In this document: in pieces, positions 12,075-21,113 of the stretch | How positions within the stretch are numbered: the first letter of the stretch is position 1 | Layout: each line of letters starts with the position of its first letter | Source: Paracoccus thiocyanatus | Lineage (GTDB): Bacteria > Pseudomonadota > Alphaproteobacteria > Rhodobacterales > Rhodobacteraceae | Length of the DNA: 64,000 nucleotides | Assembly (NCBI RefSeq): GCF_900156255.1 | Contig: NZ_FTMK01000017.1 | Coordinates: 18,761-82,760 of the forward strand | Reading direction: 5' to 3' | The notes under the pieces: generated by a model | Databases searched by the model: none | What the model was told of the DNA's origin: nothing | Seen by the model: the letters and a program-made list of their open reading frames with translations, nothing else | Translations under genes and position numbers: made by a program

Positions 12075-13053
12075 GGCGGCGCCTTTGCGTAAGTATGCCG
12101 ATCAGCCCGCCCGGCGCGAACAGCACGATCGCCAGCAGCAACAGGCCCAGCAGCGCCTGCCAGTAATCGCTGACGCCGCCCAGCACATGCTCCAGCAGGA
12201 TGAAAAGCGCCGCACCCGCGACCGGGCCGCAAAGCCGCCCGACGCCGCCCAGGATGACGAAGACCATGATCTCGCCCGACATGTGCCAGGACAGCATGGC
12301 CGGGCTGACGAAGCGGTTGAGATCGGCGTAAAGCGATCCCGCCAGCCCGACGATCATCCCCGACAGCACGAATGCCGTCAGCCGGATCGCATAGGGCCGG
12401 ATGCCCAAGGCGACGGTGCGCTGGCTGTTCTGCCGCGCCGCCTGCAAGGCCAGGCCGAAACGCGACTGCGTGACCACGGCGGTAAAGACCAGCGCCACCG
12501 CCAGCAATGTGGTGCAGATGGCGAAATACTGGATCGGGGCAAAGGTGTTCAGGCCGGGAAAGCTGTTGCGGACATAAAAGCTCAGCCCGTCCTCGCCGCC
12601 ATAGCGCGGCCAACTGATGGCGAAGTAATAGAGCATCTGCGCAAAGGCCAGCGTCACCATGATGAAATAGACGCCCCAGGTGCGCAAGGACAGCGCGCCG
12701 ATGACCAGCGCCGCCAGCCCCGCCGCCAGCATGGCCATGGGCCAGATGCCCAGCATTTCGTTGCTGCCCATGACGGTAAAGGGCAGGGTGGCGACCGGCG
12801 TGCCCGCGGCGGCATGGCTGGCCAGGATCCCGGTGACATAGCCGCCGATGCCGAAAAAGGCGGCATGGCCAAAGGAAATCAGCCCGCCATAGCCAAGCGC
12901 CAGGTTCAGCCCCACCCCGGCCAGGCCAAAGATCGCGGCCTTGGTCGCCAGCGTGACGGTAAAGCCGTTGCCCAGCACATGCGCGCCGATGGCGGTGGCG
13001 ACCAGCAGGGCCAGGATCGCCAGGTTGACGACAGTGTCGCGGTTCAACGTCAT
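12067..13053 (-). CDS. livM: Branched-chain-type ABC transporter permease (LivM-like)
   Basis: This 328-aa membrane protein has about ten hydrophobic segments. It shows the LivM signature GYGGLISFGHAAFFGIGGY near residue 53 and the ATPase-coupling stretch SRFGLALQAARQNSQRTVALGI. The frame is open further upstream, but ATG 13053 overlaps the livH stop (ATGA) and gives the normal length. It forms the heteromeric channel with LivH. Confidence 0.87.
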   Translation of the reverse strand: MTLNRDTVVNLAILALLVATAIGAHVLGNGFTVTLATKAAIFGLAGVGLNLALGYGGLISFGHAAFFGIGGYVTGILASHAAAGTPVATLPFTVMGSNEMLGIWPMAMLAAGLAALVIGALSLRTWGVYFIMVTLAFAQMLYYFAISWPRYGGEDGLSFYVRNSFPGLNTFAPIQYFAICTTLLAVALVFTAVVTQSRFGLALQAARQNSQRTVALGIRPYAIRLTAFVLSGMIVGLAGSLYADLNRFVSPAMLSWHMSGEIMVFVILGGVGRLCGPVAGAALFILLEHVLGGVSDYWQALLGLLLLAIVLFAPGGLIGILTQRRRHA

Positions 13054-13970
13054 CGCCCGGCCCCCGCCCCGAACAGCCCCTGCGGCCGCAGGATCAGCAC
13101 CACCGCCATCAGCACATAGATCAGCACCGATGCCAGCGAGGCCCCCACGGTATTGGCGCTGGCGGCGTCCCACATCCGCGACAGCAGCCCCGGCAGCAGC
13201 GCCTTGCCCAGCGTGTCGGTCATGCCGACCAGCAGCGCGCCGACGAAGGCACCCTTGATCGAGCCGATGCCGCCGATCACCACCACCACGAAGGCCAGGA
13301 TCAGCACCGGCTCGCCCATGCCGACCTGCACCGACTGGATGGTGCCGACCAGCGCCCCGGCGAAGCCCGCCAACGCCGCGCCAAGCGCAAAGACGATGGT
13401 GTAAAGCCGGGCGATATCCACCCCCAGCGCGCCGATCATCTCGCGGTCCGCCTCGCCGGCGCGGATGCGGATGCCCAGCCGGGTGCGGGCGATCAGCCAC
13501 CACAGCCCCAGCGCCACCGCCGCGCCAAAGCCGATGATGACCAGCCGGAACAGCGGGTAATGCAGCCCGCCCGGCAGCATGACCGCGCCGGAAAGCGAAG
13601 GCGGCAGCGTCAGGTAAAGCGGGAAGGAGCCGAAAAGCCAGCGCGTGCCCTCGGAAAACACCAGGATCAGCGCGAATGTCGCCAGCACCTGGTCCAGGTG
13701 GTCGCGGGCGTAAAGCCGCCGGATCACCGCGATCTCGACCAGCGCGCCGGCCGCGGCGGCGGCGACCAGGCTGGCCGCCAGCCCCAGCCAGAACGAGCCG
13801 GTGGCCGCCGCCACCGCCGCACAGGCGAATGCCCCGGCCATGTAAAGCGAACCATGCGCCAAGTTGATCAGCCCCATGACGCCGAAGACCAGCGTCAGCC
13901 CGGCCGCCATCAGAAACAGCATCATCCCGTATTGCAGGCCGTTCAGCGCCTGCTCGGCCAGAAGCATCAC
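13050..13970 (-). CDS. livH: Branched-chain-type ABC transporter permease (LivH-like)
   Basis: The 306-aa membrane protein starts MMLLAEQALNGLQYGMMLFL. It carries the LivH hallmarks GLINLAHGSLYMAGAF (about 33-48) and the coupling helix TRLGIRIRAGEADREMIGALG. It has about eight membrane segments. It follows the binding-protein gene after a strong hairpin and overlaps livM by 4 bases. Confidence 0.87.
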   Translation of the reverse strand: MMLLAEQALNGLQYGMMLFLMAAGLTLVFGVMGLINLAHGSLYMAGAFACAAVAAATGSFWLGLAASLVAAAAAGALVEIAVIRRLYARDHLDQVLATFALILVFSEGTRWLFGSFPLYLTLPPSLSGAVMLPGGLHYPLFRLVIIGFGAAVALGLWWLIARTRLGIRIRAGEADREMIGALGVDIARLYTIVFALGAALAGFAGALVGTIQSVQVGMGEPVLILAFVVVVIGGIGSIKGAFVGALLVGMTDTLGKALLPGLLSRMWDAASANTVGASLASVLIYVLMAVVLILRPQGLFGAGAGR

Positions 13971-13988
13971 CGCGTTATCCCCCCGATC

Positions 13989-14027
13989 GCCCTGGGGCCG
14001 GGCCTCATCGACCCGGCCCGGCAGGGC
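13989..14027 (-). terminator. Hairpin (attenuator) between binding-protein gene and livH
   Basis: The arms GCCCTG-GGGCCGGG and CCCGGCCC-GG-CAGGGC form a 14-bp stem, interrupted by two unpaired bases, around a 9-base loop. It begins directly after the stop codon of the binding-protein gene. No T-run follows, so partial termination or mRNA 3'-end protection is more likely than full termination, giving more binding protein than membrane subunits. Confidence 0.55.
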
Positions 14028-15173
14028 TTACATCTTGCACTGCTCGGCATAGGCGTCGCCATGGTCGGCCATGGCCGGGCCGATGATCTTGTTGGTCAGC
14101 ACGTCGCCTTCCCTGACCACCTCGCGCACGTAATAGTCCTGGATCGGGTGCTGGTTCGGGCCAAAGCGGAACTTGCCGCGTACGCTGGGGAAATCCGCCT
14201 GGGCCAAGGCGGCGCGAAAGGCGTCGGCATCGTCCAGATCGGCCTTGGCCATCGCCGACAGCAGCAGGTTCGCCGTGTCATAGGCCTGCGCCGCGTAAAG
14301 CGACGGCAGCCGGCCATATTCGGCCTGGAAGGTTTCGACGAATGCCGCGTTCGGCTGGTTCTCCAGGTCCTTGGACCATTGCGCGGTGTTCTTGACCCCC
14401 AGCGCGGCATCGCCCACCGCGGGCAGGATGTCCTGACTAAAGCTGAAGGCCGGGCCGATCAGCGGCTTGCCGACGCCGGATTCGGCATATTGCTTCATGA
14501 AGGCGATGCCCATGCCGCCGGGCAGGAAGAAGAACACCGCATCCGCGTCGCTGGCGCGGATCTGGGCGATCTCGCCGGCGTAATCGGTCTGGCCGACCTG
14601 GGTATAGACCTCGCTGACCACCTCGCCCTTGTAATAGCGCTTGAAGCCCGCCAGCGAATCCTGCCCGGCGGGATAGTTCGGCGCCATGATGAAGACCTTG
14701 CCGATGCCGGCATCGGTGGCATGGGCGCCGGCCGCCTCGTGCAGGTTGTCGTTCTGGTAAGAGACCGAGAAATATTTCGGATGGCAGCCCGCCCCCGCCA
14801 GTTGCGAGGGCGCGGCATTGGTGGACAGGTAGAACTTGTCCTGCGCCACCGCCGCCGGCACCACCGCCATGGCCAGGTTCGACCAGACGATGCCGGTCAG
14901 CACGTCCACCTGGTCCGACTGGATCATCTTGTCGGCGATCTGCACCGCCACGTCCGGTTTCTGCTGGTCGTCCTCGATCACCAGCTCGACCTGTTGGCCC
15001 GCCTCGCCCGCGTTCTTCAGCGCCAACAGGAAACCGTCGCGCGTATCGACGCCCAGCCCGGCCCCGCCGCCCGACAGCGTGGTGATCATGCCGACCTTGA
15101 CGGGTTCGGCCCCTGCCGCCCCGGCCAGGGCGATGGCGGCAGCGCCCCCGATCAGCAACCGTTTCAGTTTCAT
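14028..15173 (-). CDS. Periplasmic substrate-binding protein of LivK type
   Basis: The 381-aa protein has a signal peptide (MKLKRLLIGGAAAIALAGAAGA, cleavage after about residue 22). The type-1 periplasmic fold begins EPVKVGMITTLSGGGAGLGVD, characteristic of LivK/Peripla_BP_6 proteins. ATG 15173 follows AGGGAG. It is the first gene of the livKHMGF-hydrolase unit. Branched-chain-type binding proteins in this group also take aromatic acids, amides, urea or short acids; the attached hydrolase suggests something other than leucine. It is divergent from the GntR gene and may share its control region. Confidence 0.85.
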   Translation of the reverse strand: MKLKRLLIGGAAAIALAGAAGAEPVKVGMITTLSGGGAGLGVDTRDGFLLALKNAGEAGQQVELVIEDDQQKPDVAVQIADKMIQSDQVDVLTGIVWSNLAMAVVPAAVAQDKFYLSTNAAPSQLAGAGCHPKYFSVSYQNDNLHEAAGAHATDAGIGKVFIMAPNYPAGQDSLAGFKRYYKGEVVSEVYTQVGQTDYAGEIAQIRASDADAVFFFLPGGMGIAFMKQYAESGVGKPLIGPAFSFSQDILPAVGDAALGVKNTAQWSKDLENQPNAAFVETFQAEYGRLPSLYAAQAYDTANLLLSAMAKADLDDADAFRAALAQADFPSVRGKFRFGPNQHPIQDYYVREVVREGDVLTNKIIGPAMADHGDAYAEQCKM

Positions 15174-15298
15174 GGCGAACTCCCTGTTGTAAGCGCGATG
15201 GTGCTTTGCATGTCTTTCCGATGCGGGCGCAGGCTGCAACGGCTTTTCCGCCCCGGCCCACATCTGCGGCGGCCGCCAAGGCCCGGCGCGCGGGATAT

Positions 15299-15322
15299 TT
15301 ACTAGTATGCAAGTATGGTATA
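15299..15322. promoter_or_regulatory. Possible GntR operator / divergent promoter
   Basis: An AT-rich patch in the 171-base gap between the divergent liv and gntR genes contains the 8-base direct repeat AGTATGCA-AGTATGGT (15304-15319). It also holds the palindrome ACTAGT (15301-15306). It lies 25-45 bases before the GntR start, a usual place for autoregulation. The match to a known FCD-GntR site is loose. Confidence 0.35.
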
Positions 15323-15344
15323 GAACCGTCCTGGGGGAAGAATC

Positions 15345-16025
15345 ATGACCATGCAGCCGAATATCGACTTCACGCTTTCGACCGCGCCGCAGGTCCATGA
15401 ATGGCTGCGCGACGCGATCCTGCGCGGCGAACTGCCCCCCGGCGCCCGTCTCAGCGAGACCGAGATCGCCAACCGCATCGGCGTCAGCCGCCAGCCGGTG
15501 CGCGAGGCGTTCATTCGCCTGACCGCCGACGGCCTGGCCGAGGTGCGGCCCCAGCGCGGCACCTATATCCGCCGCATCTCGCTTGCGGCGGTGCTGTCGG
15601 CGCGGCTGATCCGCGAGGCGGTGGAAAGCGACCTGATCCGCATGGTGGCCGATCTGGCCGACGACCGGCTGCTGGCCCGTCTCGACCAGGAAATCGCGCA
15701 ACAGGCCCAGGCCGTCGCGGCGGGCGATGCCGAAACCTTCGTGCGCCTTGACGACCGCTTCCATCGCATGCTGGCCGTGGCCGCCGGGCAAGAGGCGGCA
15801 TGGGACGTGCTGGAGGGGCTGAAATCCCAGATGAACCGCCTGCGCTACATCACCGCGCGCGCCTTCGACATCAAGAAGCTGATCGGCCAGCATTCCGAGA
15901 TCGTCGAGGGCCTGCGCCAGCACGACCCGGCCCTGGCCGAAGCCGCCATGCGCCGGCACCTGCGCGAACTGCTCAACGACCTGCCCGGAATCTCGGACAG
16001 CCGACCGGAACTTTTCATACCCTAG
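15345..16025 (+). CDS. GntR-family regulator, FCD (FadR-like) subfamily
   Basis: The 226-aa protein has an N-terminal winged helix (about residues 15-78) with LSETEIANRIGVSRQPVREAFIRL as recognition segment. An all-helical FCD ligand domain follows (about 85-215), with the metal-site-like DDRFHRML and a later H. Relatives sense sugar acids or other carboxylates. It sits divergent from the liv importer and immediately before the TRAP/hexuronate operon, only 23 bases from dctP, so it is probably the local repressor with a sugar acid as inducer. GGGGGAAG precedes ATG 15345. Confidence 0.85.
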   Translation: MTMQPNIDFTLSTAPQVHEWLRDAILRGELPPGARLSETEIANRIGVSRQPVREAFIRLTADGLAEVRPQRGTYIRRISLAAVLSARLIREAVESDLIRMVADLADDRLLARLDQEIAQQAQAVAAGDAETFVRLDDRFHRMLAVAAGQEAAWDVLEGLKSQMNRLRYITARAFDIKKLIGQHSEIVEGLRQHDPALAEAAMRRHLRELLNDLPGISDSRPELFIP

Positions 16026-16048
16026 ACCGCATCACCCGGAGGAGAACG

Positions 16049-17029
16049 ATGATCACCCTGAACCGCCGCCGCTTCGCGGCGCTGGCCGTAGCCTGCATGA
16101 CCGCCGCTTCCGCCATGGGCGCCTCGGCGGCCGAACTGACGCTGAAGCTGGGCCATCTCGCCAACGAACAGAACTCCTGGCACAAGGCGTCGCTGAAATT
16201 CGCCGAGGAACTGGACCGCCTGACCGAAGGCCGTATCGCCGTCGAGGTCTTCCCCAACGACTCGCTGGGCCGCGAGATGGACCTGATCAACGGCATGCAA
16301 CTTGGCACGGTCGAGATGACCATCACCGGCGAAAGCTTGCAGAACTGGGCGCCGATGGCGGCGCTGCTGGCCATTCCCTATGCCTACCAGTCGCTTGAAC
16401 ACATGGATCAGGTCGCCGGCGGCGAGATCGGCAAAGAGATCGAGGCGCAGGTCATCGAACGCGCCCAGGTCCGGCCCATCGGCTATTTCGCCCGCGGCCC
16501 GCGCAACCTGACCGCCAACCGCGCCATCACCACCCCGGCCGAGTTGCAGCGGATGCGGCTGCGCGTCCCGAACGTGCCGCTGTTCGTCGATGCCTGGACC
16601 GCGCTTGGTGCCCAGCCGACGCCGATGGCGTTCTCCGAGGTCTTCACCTCGCTCCAGAACGGCACCATCGACGGACAGGAAAACCCGCTGGCGCTGATCC
16701 AGACCGCCTCGCTGAACGAGGTGCAAAGCCATGTGAACCAGACCGAGCATGTGCGCTCCTGGATCTACCTGACCATCGCCGAGCAGGTCTGGCAAAACCT
16801 GTCGGCCGAGGATCAGGCCCATGTGCAAGAAGCGGCCCGCATCGCCCAGGAATTCGAACGCCAGCAGTTCCTGCAAGACGAGGACGCCATCCGCGCCGAC
16901 CTGGAAGCCAAGGGCATGACCTTTGTCGAGGTGGACCAGAAAGCCTTTGCCGACGGCTCGCGCGATGCGGTGATCAAAAGCGTCGACGAAAGCATCCGCC
17001 CCATCGTCGAGGACCTGTTCAACCACTGA
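16049..17029 (+). CDS. dctP: TRAP transporter substrate-binding protein (DctP family)
   Basis: The 326-aa protein has a signal peptide (MITLNRRRFAALAVACMTAASAMGASA). The DctP fold shows LKLGHLANEQNSWHKA at the start and the conserved arginine region RMRLRVPNVPLFVDAW, plus the hallmark QNGTIDGQENPLALI. The conserved Arg usually holds the substrate carboxylate. ATG 16049 follows CGGAGGAG. The downstream enzymes suggest hexonates or hexuronates as ligand; this is inference from gene context. Confidence 0.9.
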   Translation: MITLNRRRFAALAVACMTAASAMGASAAELTLKLGHLANEQNSWHKASLKFAEELDRLTEGRIAVEVFPNDSLGREMDLINGMQLGTVEMTITGESLQNWAPMAALLAIPYAYQSLEHMDQVAGGEIGKEIEAQVIERAQVRPIGYFARGPRNLTANRAITTPAELQRMRLRVPNVPLFVDAWTALGAQPTPMAFSEVFTSLQNGTIDGQENPLALIQTASLNEVQSHVNQTEHVRSWIYLTIAEQVWQNLSAEDQAHVQEAARIAQEFERQQFLQDEDAIRADLEAKGMTFVEVDQKAFADGSRDAVIKSVDESIRPIVEDLFNH

Positions 17030-17096
17030 CCGGAACGGGACGACGCCGGCCGGCGCACAACCGCGCCGGCCGCTTCGTCCCCAAGAGTTTGGAACC

Positions 17097-17603
17097 ATGA
17101 AAAACCTGGCATATTTGCAAGGCGGCGTCGCGGCGGTCAGCCGGTTCGTGGTGGGCCTTGCCTTCTTCGTGCTGATCGCCGTGGTCACGCTGCAAATCGT
17201 CACCCGCACCTTCGGCCTGCCCTCGCCGGTCTGGACCGAGGAATTGTCGCGCTATCTGCTGCTTTACCTGACCGCATTCGGCATCGGCCTGTCGCTGATG
17301 ACGGGCGAGCTGGTGAACGTGGACTTGGTGCAGGAAATCATGCCCCCGCGCGCCGCCTGGTGGATGCGCCTGGTCGCGGCGCTCTGCACGGCGGGGCTGG
17401 GCCTGGTGATGATCTGGCCGGCCTGGAAATTCACCCGCATCGGCGCCTTTCAGCAATCCCCCAGCCTGCGCTGGCCGATGGACATCATCCACGCCTCGGT
17501 GCTGGTGCTGTCGGTGCTGCTGTTCCTGTTCGCGCTGCTGCGCGTGATCGGCATGATCGCCGGCACCGATGACGGCCGCCCCCACCTAGCCGAAGAGGAA
17601 TAA
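17097..17603 (+). CDS. dctQ: TRAP transporter small membrane subunit (DctQ)
   Basis: The 168-aa protein has four predicted membrane helices and the DctQ motif PVWTEELSRYLLLYLTAFG near residue 42. It forms the transporter with DctM and follows dctP after 67 bases. DctM begins 4 bases after its stop. Confidence 0.9.
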   Translation: MKNLAYLQGGVAAVSRFVVGLAFFVLIAVVTLQIVTRTFGLPSPVWTEELSRYLLLYLTAFGIGLSLMTGELVNVDLVQEIMPPRAAWWMRLVAALCTAGLGLVMIWPAWKFTRIGAFQQSPSLRWPMDIIHASVLVLSVLLFLFALLRVIGMIAGTDDGRPHLAEEE

Positions 17604-17607
17604 GCCC

Positions 17608-18888
17608 TTGGACCTTTTCCTGCTGCTCACCACCTTTGTCGCGACCCTGGCGCTTGGCGTGCCGGTCGCGGTCTGCCTGGGGCTTGCCTCGCTGGCCTAT
17701 ATCCTGTCGGCGGGCCTGCCGGTCGTCATCATCCCGCAGCGCATGTATGCCGGCATGGACGTCTTTGTCCTGCTGTGCATCCCCGGCTTCATCCTGGCCG
17801 GCAACCTGATGAATTTCGGCGGCATCACCGAACGCATCATCCGCCTGGCCAATGCCATGGTGGGCTGGATGCGCGGCGGCCTGGCCATGGCCAACGTCGC
17901 CGATTCGATGATGTTCGGCGGCGTCTCGGGCACGGCCGTCGCCGATGTCGCGGCGACCGGCGGCGTCATGATCCCCGGCATGAAGAAATCCGGCTATCCC
18001 GGCGATTTCGCCGCCGCCATCACCGCCGCCTCGGCCACGGTGGGGCCGATGCTGCCGCCCAGCGTGCCGATGATCATCGTCGGCGCCCTGTCGGGCATCT
18101 CGGTCGGCAAGCTGTTCCTGGCCGGTGCGGTGCCGGGCGTGCTGATGGGCTTCGGCATGGCGATCACCTGCTATATCCTGGCCGTGCGCCGCAACTATCC
18201 GCGCCAGGAATGGCAGGGCTTTCGCGAACTGATCGCAGCCTTCCTTGCCGCGTTCTGGGCGCTGGCCATGACCGGGCTGATCATCGGCGGGCTGCTGACC
18301 GGCATCGCGACGCCGACCGAAACCGCCATCGTCGCCTGCCTTTACGCCTTTGTCGTCGGTGCCTTCGTCTATCGCGAATTGCCGATCCGCGCGGTGCCGC
18401 GCATCGTCGTCAACAGCGCCGTTTCCTCGGCCGGCATCCTGGCGCTGGTGGGGTTCGCCAACGTCTTCGGCTCGATCCTGGCGTCCGAGCGCATCCCGCA
18501 GATGCTGGTCAGCAGCGTCCTGGCGATCACCGATAACCCGATTCTGGTCATCCTGCTGATCAACGTGCTGCTGCTGTGCATCGGCATGTTCATGGAAACC
18601 ATCGCCGCGCTCATCATCCTGTTCGTGCCCCTGCTGGGCCTGGCGACCAGCGTCGGGATCGAGCCGTTGCATTTCGCCACCTTCGCGGTCTTGAACCTGA
18701 TGATCGGCCTGACCACGCCGCCGGTGGGCGTCTGCCTGTTCGTCGCCTGCAACATCGCGCGCGAGCCGCTGGCCAAGGTGATCAGCGCGGTCATCCCCTT
18801 CCTGATCTCGAACATCCTGGTGCTGCTGCTGGTGTCCTATTACCCGCCCTTCGCCACCTGGCTGCCGAACACGCTGATGGGGAACTGA
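17608..18888 (+). CDS. dctM: TRAP transporter large membrane subunit (DctM)
   Basis: The 426-aa protein has about 12 membrane segments and DctM motifs: FGGVSGTAVADVAATGGVMI, ATVGPMLPPSVPMIIVG and NLMIGLTTPPVGVCLF. The start is TTG at 17608, 4 bases after dctQ; no ATG is available at this position. It carries out Na+-coupled uptake of the sugar acid delivered by DctP. The next gene starts 1 base after its stop. Confidence 0.92.
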   Translation: MDLFLLLTTFVATLALGVPVAVCLGLASLAYILSAGLPVVIIPQRMYAGMDVFVLLCIPGFILAGNLMNFGGITERIIRLANAMVGWMRGGLAMANVADSMMFGGVSGTAVADVAATGGVMIPGMKKSGYPGDFAAAITAASATVGPMLPPSVPMIIVGALSGISVGKLFLAGAVPGVLMGFGMAITCYILAVRRNYPRQEWQGFRELIAAFLAAFWALAMTGLIIGGLLTGIATPTETAIVACLYAFVVGAFVYRELPIRAVPRIVVNSAVSSAGILALVGFANVFGSILASERIPQMLVSSVLAITDNPILVILLINVLLLCIGMFMETIAALIILFVPLLGLATSVGIEPLHFATFAVLNLMIGLTTPPVGVCLFVACNIAREPLAKVISAVIPFLISNILVLLLVSYYPPFATWLPNTLMGN

Positions 18889-18889
18889 C

Positions 18890-19933
18890 ATGAGCCATGA
18901 TATCGCCTGCCGCCTGCATGCGGCCCATGACCTGCGGATCGAGCCGCTGGCCGATCCGCAACCCCAGCCCGGCGCGGCGCTGGTCCGGGTGCTGCGCGGC
19001 GGCATCTGCGGCTCGGACCTGCATTACTATCACGACGGCGGCTTCGGCCCGGTCCGGGTGCGCCAGCCCATCGTGCTGGGCCACGAGGCCGCGGGCGTGG
19101 TGGAAAGCGCGCCCGAGGGCTCGGGCCTCGTGGCCGGGCAACTGGTGGCGCTGTCGCCTTCGCGCCCCTGCGGCGACTGCGACTATTGCCGCGCGGGCCA
19201 GGAACGGCATTGCCTGAACATGCGCTTCAGCGGCTCGGCCATGCGGCTTCCGCATGAGGACGGGTTTTTCCGCAACCGGCTCTATCACCCGCTGGACCAA
19301 TGCCTGCCGCTGCCCGACGGGGCCGACGCCCAGGCCGCGGCGGGGGCCGAGCCGCTGGCCGTCTGCCTGCACGCGCTTGGCATGGCCCCCGACCTGTCCG
19401 GCCAGCGGGTGCTGATCACCGGCGCCGGTCCCATCGGCGCGATCTGCACCGCGCTCGCCCGGCTGCGCGGCGCGGCGCAGATCGTGGTGACGGATGTGCA
19501 GGACTTCACGCTTGGGATCGCCCGCCGCATGGGCGCCGACCGGGCGGTGAACGTGGCCGAAGATGCCGACGCCCTGGCCGACCTGGCCCAGGGCAAGGGC
19601 CAGATCGACCTGGTGCTGGAATGTTCGGCCAATCCCCATGCCATCGCGCAGGCCATCACCCTGGCGCGGCCGCAGGCCACCATGGTGCAGATCGGCGTCG
19701 GCGGCACCCTGCCCCTGCCCCTGAACCTGATCGTCGCCAAGGAACTGCGCCTGGTCGGCACCCACCGCTTCGACCGCGAATTCGCGCAGGCCGTGGCCAT
19801 GATCGGCGCCGGCCAGATCGACCTGTCGCCCATGGTCACGCAGGTCCTGCCGGCGGCCCAGGCGCAGCGCGCCTTCGACCTGGCCGGCGACCGGGCGCAG
19901 GCGGTCAAGGTGCAGCTGGATTTCGGGGCCTGA
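18890..19933 (+). CDS. idnD: Zinc-dependent L-idonate/L-gulonate 5-dehydrogenase-like
   Basis: The 347-aa medium-chain dehydrogenase has catalytic zinc motif GGICGSDLHYY (Cys40), GHEAAG, the structural-zinc cysteine cluster CGDCDYCRAGQERHC, and NAD(P) motif GAGPIGA. Segments MRFSGSAM-LPHEDG and the C-terminal DRAQAVKVQL closely resemble E. coli IdnD. In an operon with uxuB, uxuA and kdgK, oxidation of L-gulonate to D-fructuronate would connect best. IdnD itself makes 5-ketogluconate, which no gene here would use, so substrate is open. Confidence 0.85.
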   Translation: MSHDIACRLHAAHDLRIEPLADPQPQPGAALVRVLRGGICGSDLHYYHDGGFGPVRVRQPIVLGHEAAGVVESAPEGSGLVAGQLVALSPSRPCGDCDYCRAGQERHCLNMRFSGSAMRLPHEDGFFRNRLYHPLDQCLPLPDGADAQAAAGAEPLAVCLHALGMAPDLSGQRVLITGAGPIGAICTALARLRGAAQIVVTDVQDFTLGIARRMGADRAVNVAEDADALADLAQGKGQIDLVLECSANPHAIAQAITLARPQATMVQIGVGGTLPLPLNLIVAKELRLVGTHRFDREFAQAVAMIGAGQIDLSPMVTQVLPAAQAQRAFDLAGDRAQAVKVQLDFGA

Positions 19934-19937
19934 ACCC

Positions 19938-21095
19938 ATGCCGGTCATCACCGAGATCGAGGACCTGCGCCGCCTGCACCGGCGGCGCGTCCCGCGCATG
20001 TTCTACGATTACGTCGATGTCGGCGCCTGGACCGGCGGCACCTATCGCGCCAACCACGCCGATTTCGAACGTATCCTGGTGCGCCAGCGCGTGGCCCGCA
20101 ACATCGAATCCCGCAGCCTTGCCACCACCATGCTGGGCCAGCCGGTCTCGATGCCGCTGGCGCTGGCCCCGGTGGGCCTTTTGGGCATGCAGCACCCGGA
20201 CGGCGAAATCCACGCCGCCCGCGCCGCGCATGCCGCCGGCGTGCCCTTTACCCTGTCCACCATGTCCATGTGTTCGCTGGAAGACGTGGCCGCCGCGACC
20301 GGCGCGCCGTTCTGGTTCCAGCTTTACACCCTGCGGGACGAAGAGTTCCTGGACAATATCCTGGACCGCGCCCGCCGCGCCGGGGTGACGGCGCTGGTGC
20401 TGACGCTGGACCTGACCATCCAGGGCCAGCGCCATAAGGACCTCAAGAACCGCATGACCGCGCCGCCGCGGCTGTCGCTGCCGAACCTGATCGACATTGC
20501 GCTGCATCCCCGCTGGGCGCTGGGGATGCTGGGCACGCGCCGGCGCAGCTTCGGCAATATCGTCGGCCATGCCCGCGGCGTCGACAGCCTGGGCGACCTG
20601 ATGGACTGGACGGCGCGCCAGTTCGACCAGCGGCTGGACTGGGCGCGGGTGGAACAGATCATCCGCAAATGGGGCGGGCCGGTGATCCTGAAAGGCATCA
20701 ACGACCCCGAGGACGCGCGCCGCGCCCGCGACACCGGCTGCGACGCGATCCTGGTCTCGAACCACGGCGGGCGACAGCTCGACGGCGCGCCCTCGACCAT
20801 CCGCGCCCTGCCGGCGATCCGGCGCGCGGTCGGGCCAGAGTTCCCGCTTTATCTCGACGGCGGCGTCCAGTCGGGACAACAGGCGCTCAAGGCCATCGCC
20901 CTGGGCGCGAACGGCGTGTTTATCGGCCGCGCCTTTACCTATGGGCTGGGCGCCATGGGGCAAAAGGGCGTCGCGACGGCGCTGGCCATCCTGCGCCGCG
21001 AAATGGACATCACCATGGCGCTGTGCGGCGTCAACGACATCAAGGATTTCGGTCCCGGCTGCCTGTGGCCGGACGACCGCGGCAATGCCGCCTGA
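19938..21095 (+). CDS. FMN-dependent alpha-hydroxy-acid dehydrogenase (LldD family)
   Basis: The 385-aa TIM-barrel flavoprotein begins with the N-terminal helices RRVPRMFYDYVDVGAW. It has the FMN/substrate motif LVSNHGGRQLDGAPS with catalytic His, and YLDGGVQSGQQALKAIALGA for phosphate binding. Length and order match L-lactate, glycolate or mandelate dehydrogenases. It may oxidise the C2 hydroxyl of the imported sugar acid or of a breakdown product such as glycerate or lactate. It lies inside a sugar-acid operon, between idnD and uxuA, with short gaps. Confidence 0.85.
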   Translation: MPVITEIEDLRRLHRRRVPRMFYDYVDVGAWTGGTYRANHADFERILVRQRVARNIESRSLATTMLGQPVSMPLALAPVGLLGMQHPDGEIHAARAAHAAGVPFTLSTMSMCSLEDVAAATGAPFWFQLYTLRDEEFLDNILDRARRAGVTALVLTLDLTIQGQRHKDLKNRMTAPPRLSLPNLIDIALHPRWALGMLGTRRRSFGNIVGHARGVDSLGDLMDWTARQFDQRLDWARVEQIIRKWGGPVILKGINDPEDARRARDTGCDAILVSNHGGRQLDGAPSTIRALPAIRRAVGPEFPLYLDGGVQSGQQALKAIALGANGVFIGRAFTYGLGAMGQKGVATALAILRREMDITMALCGVNDIKDFGPGCLWPDDRGNAA

Positions 21096-21113
21096 GAAAC
21101 AAGGAAACGTGAA